The position numbers and the translations under genes are program-made. This document shows, in pieces, positions 1 to 5,038 of a stretch of 6,560 nucleotides of DNA (position 1 is its first letter; each line of letters opens with the position of its first letter). Source of the DNA: Gammaproteobacteria bacterium HGW-Gammaproteobacteria-14 (GTDB lineage: Bacteria > Pseudomonadota > Gammaproteobacteria > Pseudomonadales > Alcanivoracaceae); the NCBI GenBank assembly GCA_002840115.1, contig PGZG01000104.1:1-6560 (forward strand), given 5' to 3'. The notes under the pieces were generated by a model. That model searched no databases and was not told where the DNA came from. It was given only the letters and a program-made list of their open reading frames with translations.

Positions 1-117
1 CAATCTCCTCATTATTATCAATCGATGGCACGTAAGTCCGTCAGACCAACAAACCACGGGAAATATCCCCTGTGGGGGTCAGGTTGGCACGAACTTCGTA
101 AAACAAAACCTAGTAAA
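1..117 (-). promoter_or_regulatory. Probable 5' leader and Shine-Dalgarno of a leftward gene starting beyond the left edge
   Basis: No convincing gene is seen here. On the minus strand the last bases before the edge contain GAGGAG (10 to 5), a strong Shine-Dalgarno with only ATTG after it, so a start codon probably lies within a few bases outside the window. The upstream stretch can fold: CCACGGG (54-60) pairs with CCC (67-69) and GTGG (72-75) with a two-base bulge, or alternatively CCCC-TGT-GGGG (67-77). There is also an interrupted palindrome ACGAA-C-TTCGT (89-99). I see no confident -35/-10 pair. By analogy with Pseudomonas, where dsbA lies beside the cytochrome c4 gene, the next gene may be dsbA; that is inference only. 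Confidence 0.35.
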
Positions 118-119
118 AC

Positions 120-148
120 AAAAAAGGCAGCCTCAGGCTGCCTTTTTT
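120..148. terminator. Bidirectional intrinsic terminator
   Basis: A perfect stem GGCAGCC (126-132), loop TCA, GGCTGCC (136-142) is flanked by six As on the left and six Ts on the right, so either strand gives a GC-rich hairpin followed by a U-tract. On the minus strand it lies 16 bp after the cytochrome c4 stop codon and would end that operon. It would also stop rightward transcription entering from the left edge. Confidence 0.93.
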
Positions 149-164
149 ACCATGCCTCAACAAA

Positions 165-812
165 TCACTTGCCGAGACCGGAGATATAGCTGGCCACTGC
201 CCGAATCTCCACATCGGACATCTTCGCCGCCACCGCCTGCATCATGCCCAGGCCATCGCCCTCGACATCGTTAGCGCGGTAGGCCGGAGCGCCCAGATCT
301 CCACGGCCGGATGCACGGAATGCACGCAGCTGGGTTTCTGTGTAGCTGGCATGCTGCCCCGCCAACGCCGGGAATGAAGCGGCTTCCAGACCTTCACCGG
401 TAGGGCTATGGCAACCAGCACAGGCAGCCAGACCGGAATCCGGGTTGCCACCACGGTAGAGACGCTCACCCAGCTCCACATACTCCGGGTTAGCACTACC
501 GCCCTTGGCAGTCTGGCCCGCATAGAACGCCGCCAGATCCGCCAGATCTTGATCAGACAAGCCCGCCACCTGCGCCTGCATAATGCCGTTTACCCGAGCC
601 CCACTCTTATAATCACGCAATTGCTTGAGCGTATATTTGGCGCCCTGACCCGCCAACGACGGGAAATCGCCGCCAGGGCTGTTACCATCTTGACCATGAC
701 AGGCGGCACACACCGCAGCCTTACCCTTGCCCGCTTCTGCATCACCAACCGCCAATACCGGCGCGGCAACCACAGTCATCAGCATCAATACTGCACATTT
801 CAACTTGTTCAT
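165..812 (-). CDS. Cytochrome c4, periplasmic dihaem c-type cytochrome
   Basis: This is a class I dihaem cytochrome that passes electrons in the periplasm or at the outer face of the inner membrane, typically from the bc1 complex to terminal oxidases. The 215-residue product has a signal peptide of about 21 residues ending in APVLA, then two homologous haem domains. Haem motifs are CAACH (about residues 35-39) and CAGCH (about 131-135). Likely axial methionines lie in GIMQ (about 78) and GMMQ (about 190-191). The last helix ASYISGLGK is typical of the family. The frame offers TTG at 818 and ATG at 815 and 812. The AAGGG just after the upstream stop is only 3 nt from 815 but 6 nt from 812, so I chose 812. 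The c5-like gene ends 9 bp upstream, so the two genes are probably cotranscribed, and a terminator follows. Family assignment is firm; the exact start is less so. Confidence 0.93.
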   Translation of the reverse strand: MNKLKCAVLMLMTVVAAPVLAVGDAEAGKGKAAVCAACHGQDGNSPGGDFPSLAGQGAKYTLKQLRDYKSGARVNGIMQAQVAGLSDQDLADLAAFYAGQTAKGGSANPEYVELGERLYRGGNPDSGLAACAGCHSPTGEGLEAASFPALAGQHASYTETQLRAFRASGRGDLGAPAYRANDVEGDGLGMMQAVAAKMSDVEIRAVASYISGLGK

Positions 813-821
813 CATCAACCC

Positions 822-1106
822 TTACTTGGTCATAAATTCGATCAGTGCTTTAAAATCGTCGTCGGAGCACGCATTACACATACCCATAGGCGGCATGCCA
901 CCGATGCCGGAGCGAGAGTTTTTTACCAGCGTTTCCATGCCTTTTTCCAGACGCGGCGCCCATGCGGCCTTGTCGCCAGTTTTCGGTGCGCCTGCCGCGC
1001 CGGTTGAGTGACAGAAAGTACAGCTGGACTTGTACATATCTTCAACGCTGGCACTCGCAGCCATAGCCAGAGAGGACAACAGCAGGGAAAGCATCAGTTT
1101 GCGCAT
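822..1106 (-). CDS. Cytochrome c5-like monohaem periplasmic cytochrome
   Basis: The 94-residue product is a small class I cytochrome c of the c5/c555 type. It has a signal peptide (MRKLMLSLLLSSLAMAASA), a single haem motif CTFCH (residues 29-33), and the c5 signature GGMPPMGMCNAC, where M71 is the likely distal haem ligand and C77/C80 match the extra cysteine pair that forms a disulfide in this family. I chose ATG at 1106 because GGAG precedes it by 7 nt; a GTG at 1127 in the same frame would add seven charged residues before the signal peptide and has no such site. It is the first gene of the pair with cytochrome c4, as in Pseudomonas, where a similar small cytochrome gene sits between the c4 gene and engB. 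Its precise electron-transfer partner cannot be told from sequence. Confidence 0.88.
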   Translation of the reverse strand: MRKLMLSLLLSSLAMAASASVEDMYKSSCTFCHSTGAAGAPKTGDKAAWAPRLEKGMETLVKNSRSGIGGMPPMGMCNACSDDDFKALIEFMTK

Positions 1107-1207
1107 ATCTGATCTCCGGGAGAACACCGCGAAAGCAGTGTCAGGCAGAAGGAAGTAGCGTCAACACCCGATTGGCAGATTAAAGCCGCAAACCCGGGCC
1201 GAGGGCG

Positions 1208-1236
1208 ATTATACTAGCTGTCGGTGTCGCTGTCAT
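1208..1236 (-). promoter_or_regulatory. Sigma-70 promoter of the c5-c4 cytochrome operon
   Basis: On the minus strand, ATGACA (1236-1231) is separated by exactly 17 bp from a consensus TATAAT (1213-1208). One base of the -35 differs from TTGACA. Transcription would start near 1201 and leave a leader of about 95 nt before the ATG at 1106. I found no FNR/ANR-like half-site pair in the region. Confidence 0.75.
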
Positions 1237-1251
1237 ACCCGCAATTACCAC

Positions 1252-1256
1252 AAGGA
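1252..1256 (+). promoter_or_regulatory. Ribosome binding site that sets the engB start
   Basis: AAGGA lies 6 nt before the GTG at 1263. The same open frame reaches back to a GTG at 1224, but that codon has no Shine-Dalgarno and lies inside the divergent cytochrome promoter. The next ATG (1281) also lacks a site. Confidence 0.7.
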
Positions 1257-1262
1257 AATACC

Positions 1263-1925
1263 GTGTCCGTTCACGTGAAGATGCATCCCGTCGAGCAAGT
1301 GCTGCGCCGCATCAGCTTCGAGAAAAGTGCTCAAAAATTGTCCCAGTGCCCTGCGGACGAAGGCTTTGAAATTGCCTTCGCCGGGCGCTCCAACGCCGGG
1401 AAATCCAGCGCCATCAACCGACTCTGTAGTCAGAAGTCGCTGGCCCGAACCTCCAAGACCCCCGGTCGGACCCAGCTATTGAACTTCTTCTCCGTGGACG
1501 AACAGCGCCGCCTGGTGGACCTCCCTGGCTATGGTTACGCCAAAGTGGACCGCAGCACCCGGGAAGCCTGGCAGCGCGAGCTTGACGGCTATCTATCAAA
1601 CCGCCAGTGCCTGCAGGGGCTGATCCTGCTGATGGATATACGGCACCCCTTGAAAGACTTTGATCAAATGATTATCCAGTGGGCCGCGGAAGCAAATATG
1701 CCACTGCATTTGTTGCTCACCAAGGCCGACAAGCTACGCTACGGCGCCGCCAAGGACATGCTGCTGAAAACCGGCAAAGCCCTGAAGGACCACCCGGCGC
1801 CCCTGACCCTGCAATTATTCTCATCTCCCGCCGGCACCGGCTGCGAAGAAGCCTGGGATACCATAGGTCGCTGGCTAGCGCTCCCGGAAGCAGTAGCGGA
1901 AGGCGCCCCTTCGAACGACACATAA
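1263..1925 (+). CDS. engB: EngB/YihA/YsxC ribosome biogenesis GTPase
   Basis: EngB is a TrmE-Era-EngA-YihA class GTPase required for maturation of the 50S ribosomal subunit in the cytoplasm. In the 220-residue product the G motifs are in order: G1 GRSNAGKSS (41-49), the SKTPGRTQ switch I/G2 segment (64-71), G3 DLPGYG (86-91), G4 TKAD (153-156) and a G5-like SSP (187-189). The PGRTQLLNFF and DLPGYGYAKV stretches are specific to EngB within the superfamily. Length is normal, with a short extra hydrophilic C-terminus. The start is GTG, chosen from the AAGGA site. A TATACT (1210-1215) could be a -10 box, but I see no matching -35. The gene diverges from the cytochromes and converges on the predicted sRNA and Mrp operon. 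Its TAA overlaps the A-run that forms the minus-strand terminator's T-tract, and no rightward terminator follows. Confidence 0.96.
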   Translation: MSVHVKMHPVEQVLRRISFEKSAQKLSQCPADEGFEIAFAGRSNAGKSSAINRLCSQKSLARTSKTPGRTQLLNFFSVDEQRRLVDLPGYGYAKVDRSTREAWQRELDGYLSNRQCLQGLILLMDIRHPLKDFDQMIIQWAAEANMPLHLLLTKADKLRYGAAKDMLLKTGKALKDHPAPLTLQLFSSPAGTGCEEAWDTIGRWLALPEAVAEGAPSNDT

Positions 1926-1949
1926 AAAAACCCCCGACAGCTCCGGGGG
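1924..1949 (-). terminator. Intrinsic terminator for leftward transcripts (sRNA and mnh operon)
   Basis: On the minus strand CCCCCG (1949-1944), a 7-nt loop, and CGGGGG (1936-1931) form a GC-only stem followed directly by seven Ts (1930-1924). On the plus strand the hairpin is followed by AAGG, so it does not look like a rightward terminator. It overlaps the engB stop codon by two bases. It is the first good terminator after mnhG and also the 3' end of the predicted sRNA. Confidence 0.88.
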
Positions 1950-2060
1950 AAGGATGGGCTGCCGAGGGCACGTGCCACGCCAGTCCTTGGGGAAAGACCG
2001 ACGCCGTTCAGAGACTACGAGCCAGCGGATCGGGGGATCGGGGGTTACCAGCTCGCAGTC
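1925..2060 (-). ncRNA. Predicted sigma-E-dependent ErsA-like small RNA
   Basis: A sigma-E-type promoter, a structured segment and an intrinsic terminator define a transcript of about 130-137 nt. Its predicted first base (G at 2060, 7 nt after the -10) begins a 10-bp stem: GACTGCGAGC (2060-2051) with GCTCGTAGTC (2022-2013), all Watson-Crick except one G-U. The 28-nt loop (2050-2023) holds CCCCCGATCCCCCGATCC, which resembles an anti-Shine-Dalgarno seed. A less structured linker (2012-1989) contains TCTTTCCCC. A second, imperfect hairpin pairs AAGGA (1988-1984) with TCCTT (1954-1950) and GGC with GCC, around a TGCC-CTC-GGCA mini-hairpin. The third hairpin is the terminator with U7, a common Hfq feature. 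From memory, Pseudomonas ErsA is AlgU-dependent, about 132 nt, and encoded next to engB, in the Spot 42 locus. I could not align sequences, so homology is inferred from locus, promoter, length and fold. The alternative is an Mrp operon 3' UTR. Confidence 0.66.
2027..2042. repeat. Tandem duplication of an 8-bp unit in the sRNA loop
   Basis: GGATCGGG occurs twice head to tail (2027-2034 and 2035-2042). On the minus strand this gives the repeated CCCCCGAT motif that would be exposed in the first loop of the predicted sRNA. Confidence 0.85.
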
Positions 2061-2066
2061 AGGGAG

Positions 2067-2094
2067 TACGACTCACCCCCCAGCGAAAAGTTCC
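2067..2094 (-). promoter_or_regulatory. Sigma-E/AlgU-type promoter of the predicted sRNA
   Basis: On the minus strand GGAACTT (2094-2088) matches the sigma-E -35 consensus. After 16 nt comes TCGTA (2071-2067), which fits the TCxxA pattern of the -10. Family knowledge: extracytoplasmic stress sigma factors of the RpoE/AlgU type use GAACTT-N16/17-TCTGA or close variants. The element begins 12 bp after the mnhG stop codon, so it lies outside any gene. Confidence 0.66.
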
Positions 2095-2105
2095 CAAACC
2101 GGCAA

Positions 2106-2438
2106 TCACTGATCCCAGGGCTTGCCACGGGTGCCTGACGCCAGCTTTTCTCCACCATGCATCCCCGCCTTGGCAAGCAGGTGCGCTGACACTGGCGCCG
2201 TCAGAAAAAGAAACACCGTGATCAACACTTCATGGACGCTCAAGGAACCACTGTCCACGGAAAAAAACAGCAGCGACGCCAACATAATACTACCAACACC
2301 CAATGTCGAAGCTTTGGTGGGACCATGCAGGCGGGTATAGAAATCACGCATCCGCACCAATCCAATCGAGGCGATCAGAGTAAATGCCGCCCCCAACAGA
2401 ACCAGTACGGCAACAAGTCCCTCAATCCACACTGCCAT
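2106..2438 (-). CDS. mnhG: Mrp antiporter subunit G (MnhG/PhaG)
   Basis: This is the last gene of the Mrp operon and encodes a small membrane subunit needed for assembly and activity of the Mrp Na+(K+)/H+ antiporter. The 110-residue protein has three predicted membrane helices (about 4-26, 47-62, 68-90). The family pattern is clear: GLVRMRDFYTRLHGPTKAST after the first helix, then LGVGSIMLASLLFF, then EVLITVFLFLTAPVSAHLLAKA. A hydrophilic tail follows. The ATG at 2438 is preceded by AGGA, which overlaps the mnhF stop; the gap between the genes is 8 bp. No terminator follows immediately. The next leftward elements are the sigma-E promoter and the terminator at 1924-1949, so operon transcripts may read through the sRNA. 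Confidence 0.94.
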   Translation of the reverse strand: MAVWIEGLVAVLVLLGAAFTLIASIGLVRMRDFYTRLHGPTKASTLGVGSIMLASLLFFSVDSGSLSVHEVLITVFLFLTAPVSAHLLAKAGMHGGEKLASGTRGKPWDQ

Positions 2439-2446
2439 AAAAATTC

Positions 2447-2716
2447 CTATTTAATAATTGCGCCACGTAATAAATATTTTGTCACCGCCACAGTGCTGAC
2501 AAAACCGATCAGCGCGATTAACAGTGCCGCCTCAAAATAAATACTGGTGCGCGCATAAATACCAAACAATACAATCAGAGCGATACTGTTAATATACAAA
2601 GTATCCAGAGCCTGAACCCGAGCGGGCAATGTATCACCGCGCAGCACTCTCCAGGCGGCCAATAACAACGCCACGCCCACCATTGCCAACGCTATCAACA
2701 GAGCCATATTCAACAT
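2447..2716 (-). CDS. mnhF: Mrp antiporter subunit F (MnhF/PhaF)
   Basis: This small membrane subunit of the Mrp complex has 89 residues and three predicted helices (about 4-24, 38-55, 60-80). The family core is present: RVLRGDTLPARVQALDTLY, then the helix IALIVLFGIYARTSIYFEAALLIALIGFV in two parts, ending with a KYLLRG motif. The usual acidic residue just before the conserved arginine (DR in most homologues I recall) is alanine here (A32-R33). The ATG at 2716 has AAGGAG 9 nt upstream and overlaps the mnhE end by 7 bp, which suggests translational coupling. A second ATG three codons in lacks a site as good. Confidence 0.94.
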   Translation of the reverse strand: MLNMALLIALAMVGVALLLAAWRVLRGDTLPARVQALDTLYINSIALIVLFGIYARTSIYFEAALLIALIGFVSTVAVTKYLLRGAIIK

Positions 2717-3198
2717 CCGAAAATCTCCTTCAGTGGGGCTTCGTAGCGCCGCTTGATCTCGTCAATTAATTCCTGCGGATCACCCACATTCAAACCGTGC
2801 ACCAGCAAAATACCGCGTTGCAAATCAATATCCGCCGAAACCGTTCCCGGTGTCAGCGACACAATACTGGCCAGAATAGTAATGACATAACCATCACGAA
2901 TATCCAGCGGCACTTCGACGAACGCCGGGTGCAGTCGTCGGCGTGGCCCCAGAATCAAACCCGCGACCACGATATTGGCCAGCACAATATCGCGCCCCAC
3001 CATCAGCAAAAAAAGCACCAGCTTCAGAGGGTGCTGCAACGCTGGACGCTGCAACGCAAATGGGCGGGTAATAATTGGCACCAACAAACCAAACGTTGCG
3101 CCCAGCAGAAATTGGCCCAGAGAGAAGTCATTAACCAGAAGCAACCAAAGAAAGCACAGCACCGCGCTCAGCCGAGGGCTAGGCAACCAACGATTCAT
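2710..3198 (-). CDS. mnhE: Mrp antiporter subunit E (MnhE/PhaE)
   Basis: MnhE is a membrane subunit with a cytoplasmic C-terminal domain that supports assembly of the Mrp complex. The 162-residue product begins with hydrophobic helices (about 11-24, 26-45, 57-82). It then has the family's conserved soluble part, with VPLDIRDGYVITILASIVSLTPGTV in two pieces, SADID and the LLVHGLNV strand, and ends in a basic/acidic helix (DEIKRRYEAPLKEIF). The ATG at 3198 follows GGGAGGG by about 5 nt and overlaps the mnhD stop as ATGA. No defects are seen. Confidence 0.95.
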   Translation of the reverse strand: MNRWLPSPRLSAVLCFLWLLLVNDFSLGQFLLGATFGLLVPIITRPFALQRPALQHPLKLVLFLLMVGRDIVLANIVVAGLILGPRRRLHPAFVEVPLDIRDGYVITILASIVSLTPGTVSADIDLQRGILLVHGLNVGDPQELIDEIKRRYEAPLKEIFGC

Positions 3199-4685
3199 CG
3201 TGCCCTCCCGGACGGCAACACCGCCTCAATATATCCATCGGGCTGTAACAACTGCTCTGCCACCTGCTGTGTTATCGCCAACCAACCGGATGCAAACACC
3301 ACCAATGTCATGCAGACCGCCACCAGCATCAACAGCGAACGCAATCCGGCAGCGCTACGCCGCTGGGCATAACGAGCTGGCTCGGTGCGCCAGAACAAGG
3401 TTGACCCGGCGCGACTCAACGCAATCAGGGAGGCCAAACCGCCAGCCAACAACAACACCCAGAATGCCGGCAGCGGTAGCGTGGCAAGCATAAGCACCTT
3501 ACCCAGAAACCCGGACAATGGCGGCAAGCCAACTAGCATCACCGCAACCACCAGAAACGTCACAGCAATAGATGTTGGTAACGGCTCGCCGGAACGCAGA
3601 TAGTCTGCCTCGGGGCCACGGAGCCGAGCAATCAGGCCCGCCAGCAAAAACAGGGCCGCCACCCCCCAGGTAGAGTGCAGCAGATAAAATAATCCCGCCG
3701 CCCAAGCCGCCTCATCACCCTGGACCAGCACCACCGTCAATGTGCCCACGGACATCAGCAGCAACCAGGAAGCCAGCGATGATAGCCGGGTTGCCGCCAG
3801 CACACCGAGGGAGCCAACCAACATGCTGATCAAGCCCAGAGCCGTCAGCCATGGCGTCAGTCGTGCCGCCAACGCGGGCTCTCCCGACTCCATGACCAAA
3901 GACCATAAACGCCAGATCGCATACAGGCCGACCTTGCTCATGATCGCAAACATGGCCGCCACCGGCGGGCTCGCCGCACCGTAGGCGGCGGGCAACCAAA
4001 AGCCCAACGGCAACAGCGCGGCCTTCAACGCAAACACCACCAGTAACAACGAAATAGCCGCCGCAAATAGCGCAGGCTGGAGCACTTCACCCGCCGCCAA
4101 CGCTCTCCCTACATCGGCCATATTCAGGGTGCCAGTGGCACCATAAACCAACCCTAACCCAAACAGAAAAATAGCCGAGCCGGTCAGATTCAGGATGACA
4201 TAATGCAATCCCGCCCGTGCCCGATCAGGCCCATGGCCATGCATCAACAAGGCATAGGAAGACAGCAATAACACTTCAAAGAAAACAAACAGGTTGAACA
4301 GATCACCGGTGAGAAAAGCGCCATTAACACCCAGCAATAAAAACTGAAACAGGGCATGAAAGTTCACCCCGATACCGTCATCACCACGGCAGGCATACAA
4401 GTACACCGGAACCGCTAAAATGGCAGTGATCAGCAACATCAGCGCCGCCAGTCGATCCAGTATCAGAACAATACCAAACGGTGCTGGCCAGTTACCGAGT
4501 TGATAAACCCGATACTCCTCAACACTGGCCTGCCCCCACAGCAACCAGGTTACCGGTAACAATGCCACGGTTGCCGCCAACCCGGTAAAGCGCCGCACCC
4601 GACGACGCTGCCGGGTTTCCAGCATAATCATCAGTCCGGCGAACAGCGGAATCAGTAACGGCAAGACCGGCAGGTGATCGCTCAT
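3195..4685 (-). CDS. mnhD: Mrp antiporter subunit D (MnhD/PhaD), NuoN-like proton-translocating subunit
   Basis: MnhD belongs to the proton-translocating family shared with NuoL/M/N of complex I and, together with MnhA, is thought to carry ion and proton transport. The 496-residue protein is almost wholly hydrophobic with about 14 helices. Key charged residues inside membrane segments are present: E137 in FVFFEVLLL, K221 in FALKAALLPLGFW, K251 in MSKVGLY, H337 in FYLLHST and K396 in PPLSGFLGKVLML. These match the glutamate-lysine-lysine relay of the family, so the subunit looks active. The ATG at 4685 follows AGGAGGA and overlaps the mnhC stop (ATGA), indicating coupling. Length is normal. 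Confidence 0.96.
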   Translation of the reverse strand: MSDHLPVLPLLIPLFAGLMIMLETRQRRRVRRFTGLAATVALLPVTWLLWGQASVEEYRVYQLGNWPAPFGIVLILDRLAALMLLITAILAVPVYLYACRGDDGIGVNFHALFQFLLLGVNGAFLTGDLFNLFVFFEVLLLSSYALLMHGHGPDRARAGLHYVILNLTGSAIFLFGLGLVYGATGTLNMADVGRALAAGEVLQPALFAAAISLLLVVFALKAALLPLGFWLPAAYGAASPPVAAMFAIMSKVGLYAIWRLWSLVMESGEPALAARLTPWLTALGLISMLVGSLGVLAATRLSSLASWLLLMSVGTLTVVLVQGDEAAWAAGLFYLLHSTWGVAALFLLAGLIARLRGPEADYLRSGEPLPTSIAVTFLVVAVMLVGLPPLSGFLGKVLMLATLPLPAFWVLLLAGGLASLIALSRAGSTLFWRTEPARYAQRRSAAGLRSLLMLVAVCMTLVVFASGWLAITQQVAEQLLQPDGYIEAVLPSGRAR

Positions 4686-5038
4686 CGCTGCTGATCCTCC
4701 TGTTCACCATCGGAACCCACCGACCGACCATCCACATGGTCATTACCCAGATCACCCAGCGCCCTCAGCGCCAGCACCAACATAAAGGCGATGGTGGCAA
4801 AACCGATAACGATAGCTGTCAGCACCAGTGCCTGCGGTAGCGGGTCCGCATAATGTTCGCCCGCACCAATCACCGCTGGTGCATCCAGGGTCAACCGTCC
4901 CATGGAAAATAAAAACAGGTTCACTGCGTAGCCCAGCAAGGTAAGCCCCAACACCACCGGGAAAGTACGCTGACGCAACACCAGATACACACCGCAGCCG
5001 GTTAACACGCCAATCATCAGCGCCATCAACAACTCCAT
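4682..5038 (-). CDS. mnhC: Mrp antiporter subunit C (MnhC/PhaC), NuoK-like
   Basis: MnhC is homologous to NuoK of complex I and forms part of the Mrp membrane core. The 118-residue product has three helices (about 3-20, 27-45, 69-92), with the NuoK-like pattern GVYLVLRQRTFPVVLGLTLL, a loop ending in DPLPQALVLTAIVIGFA and a short charged tail (DHVDGRSVGSDGEQEDQQR) that is somewhat longer than needed. The ATG at 5038 follows GGGGAGG and shares one base with the upstream stop (TGATG). Confidence 0.95.
   Translation of the reverse strand: MELLMALMIGVLTGCGVYLVLRQRTFPVVLGLTLLGYAVNLFLFSMGRLTLDAPAVIGAGEHYADPLPQALVLTAIVIGFATIAFMLVLALRALGDLGNDHVDGRSVGSDGEQEDQQR

Noticed and set aside
91..112. GAACTT on the plus strand as a second sigma-E -35 box
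   Set aside because: At 16-17 nt downstream there is no TCxxA-like -10, only an A-rich stretch; the motif is part of the palindrome 89-99.
25..189. Short rightward frame starting with ATG at 25
   Set aside because: It runs through the terminator hairpin and into the end of the cytochrome c4 gene, with no Shine-Dalgarno at its start.
408..1007. 199-codon rightward open frame opposite the cytochrome genes
   Set aside because: It lies antisense to two cytochromes with clear haem motifs, and its product is a low-complexity R/H/T/Q-rich sequence with no family features.
1168..1186. FNR/ANR-like site in the cytochrome leader (minus-strand TTAAT-CTGC-CAATC)
   Set aside because: Only one half resembles TTGAT; the second half does not match ATCAA.
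1959..1979. TGGCAC on the minus strand as a sigma-54 -24 element
   Set aside because: The expected TTGC at the -12 position is not there (CTCG instead), and it lies inside the predicted sRNA hairpin.
1679..2221. 180-codon rightward open frame starting inside engB and running into the gap
   Set aside because: It overlaps engB in another frame, crosses the terminator and sRNA region, and has no recognisable domain.
2797..3372. 191-codon and 172-codon rightward open frames opposite mnhE and mnhD
   Set aside because: They are antisense to well-conserved Mrp genes; the products are rich in N, Q, R and T, as expected from reversed hydrophobic codons.
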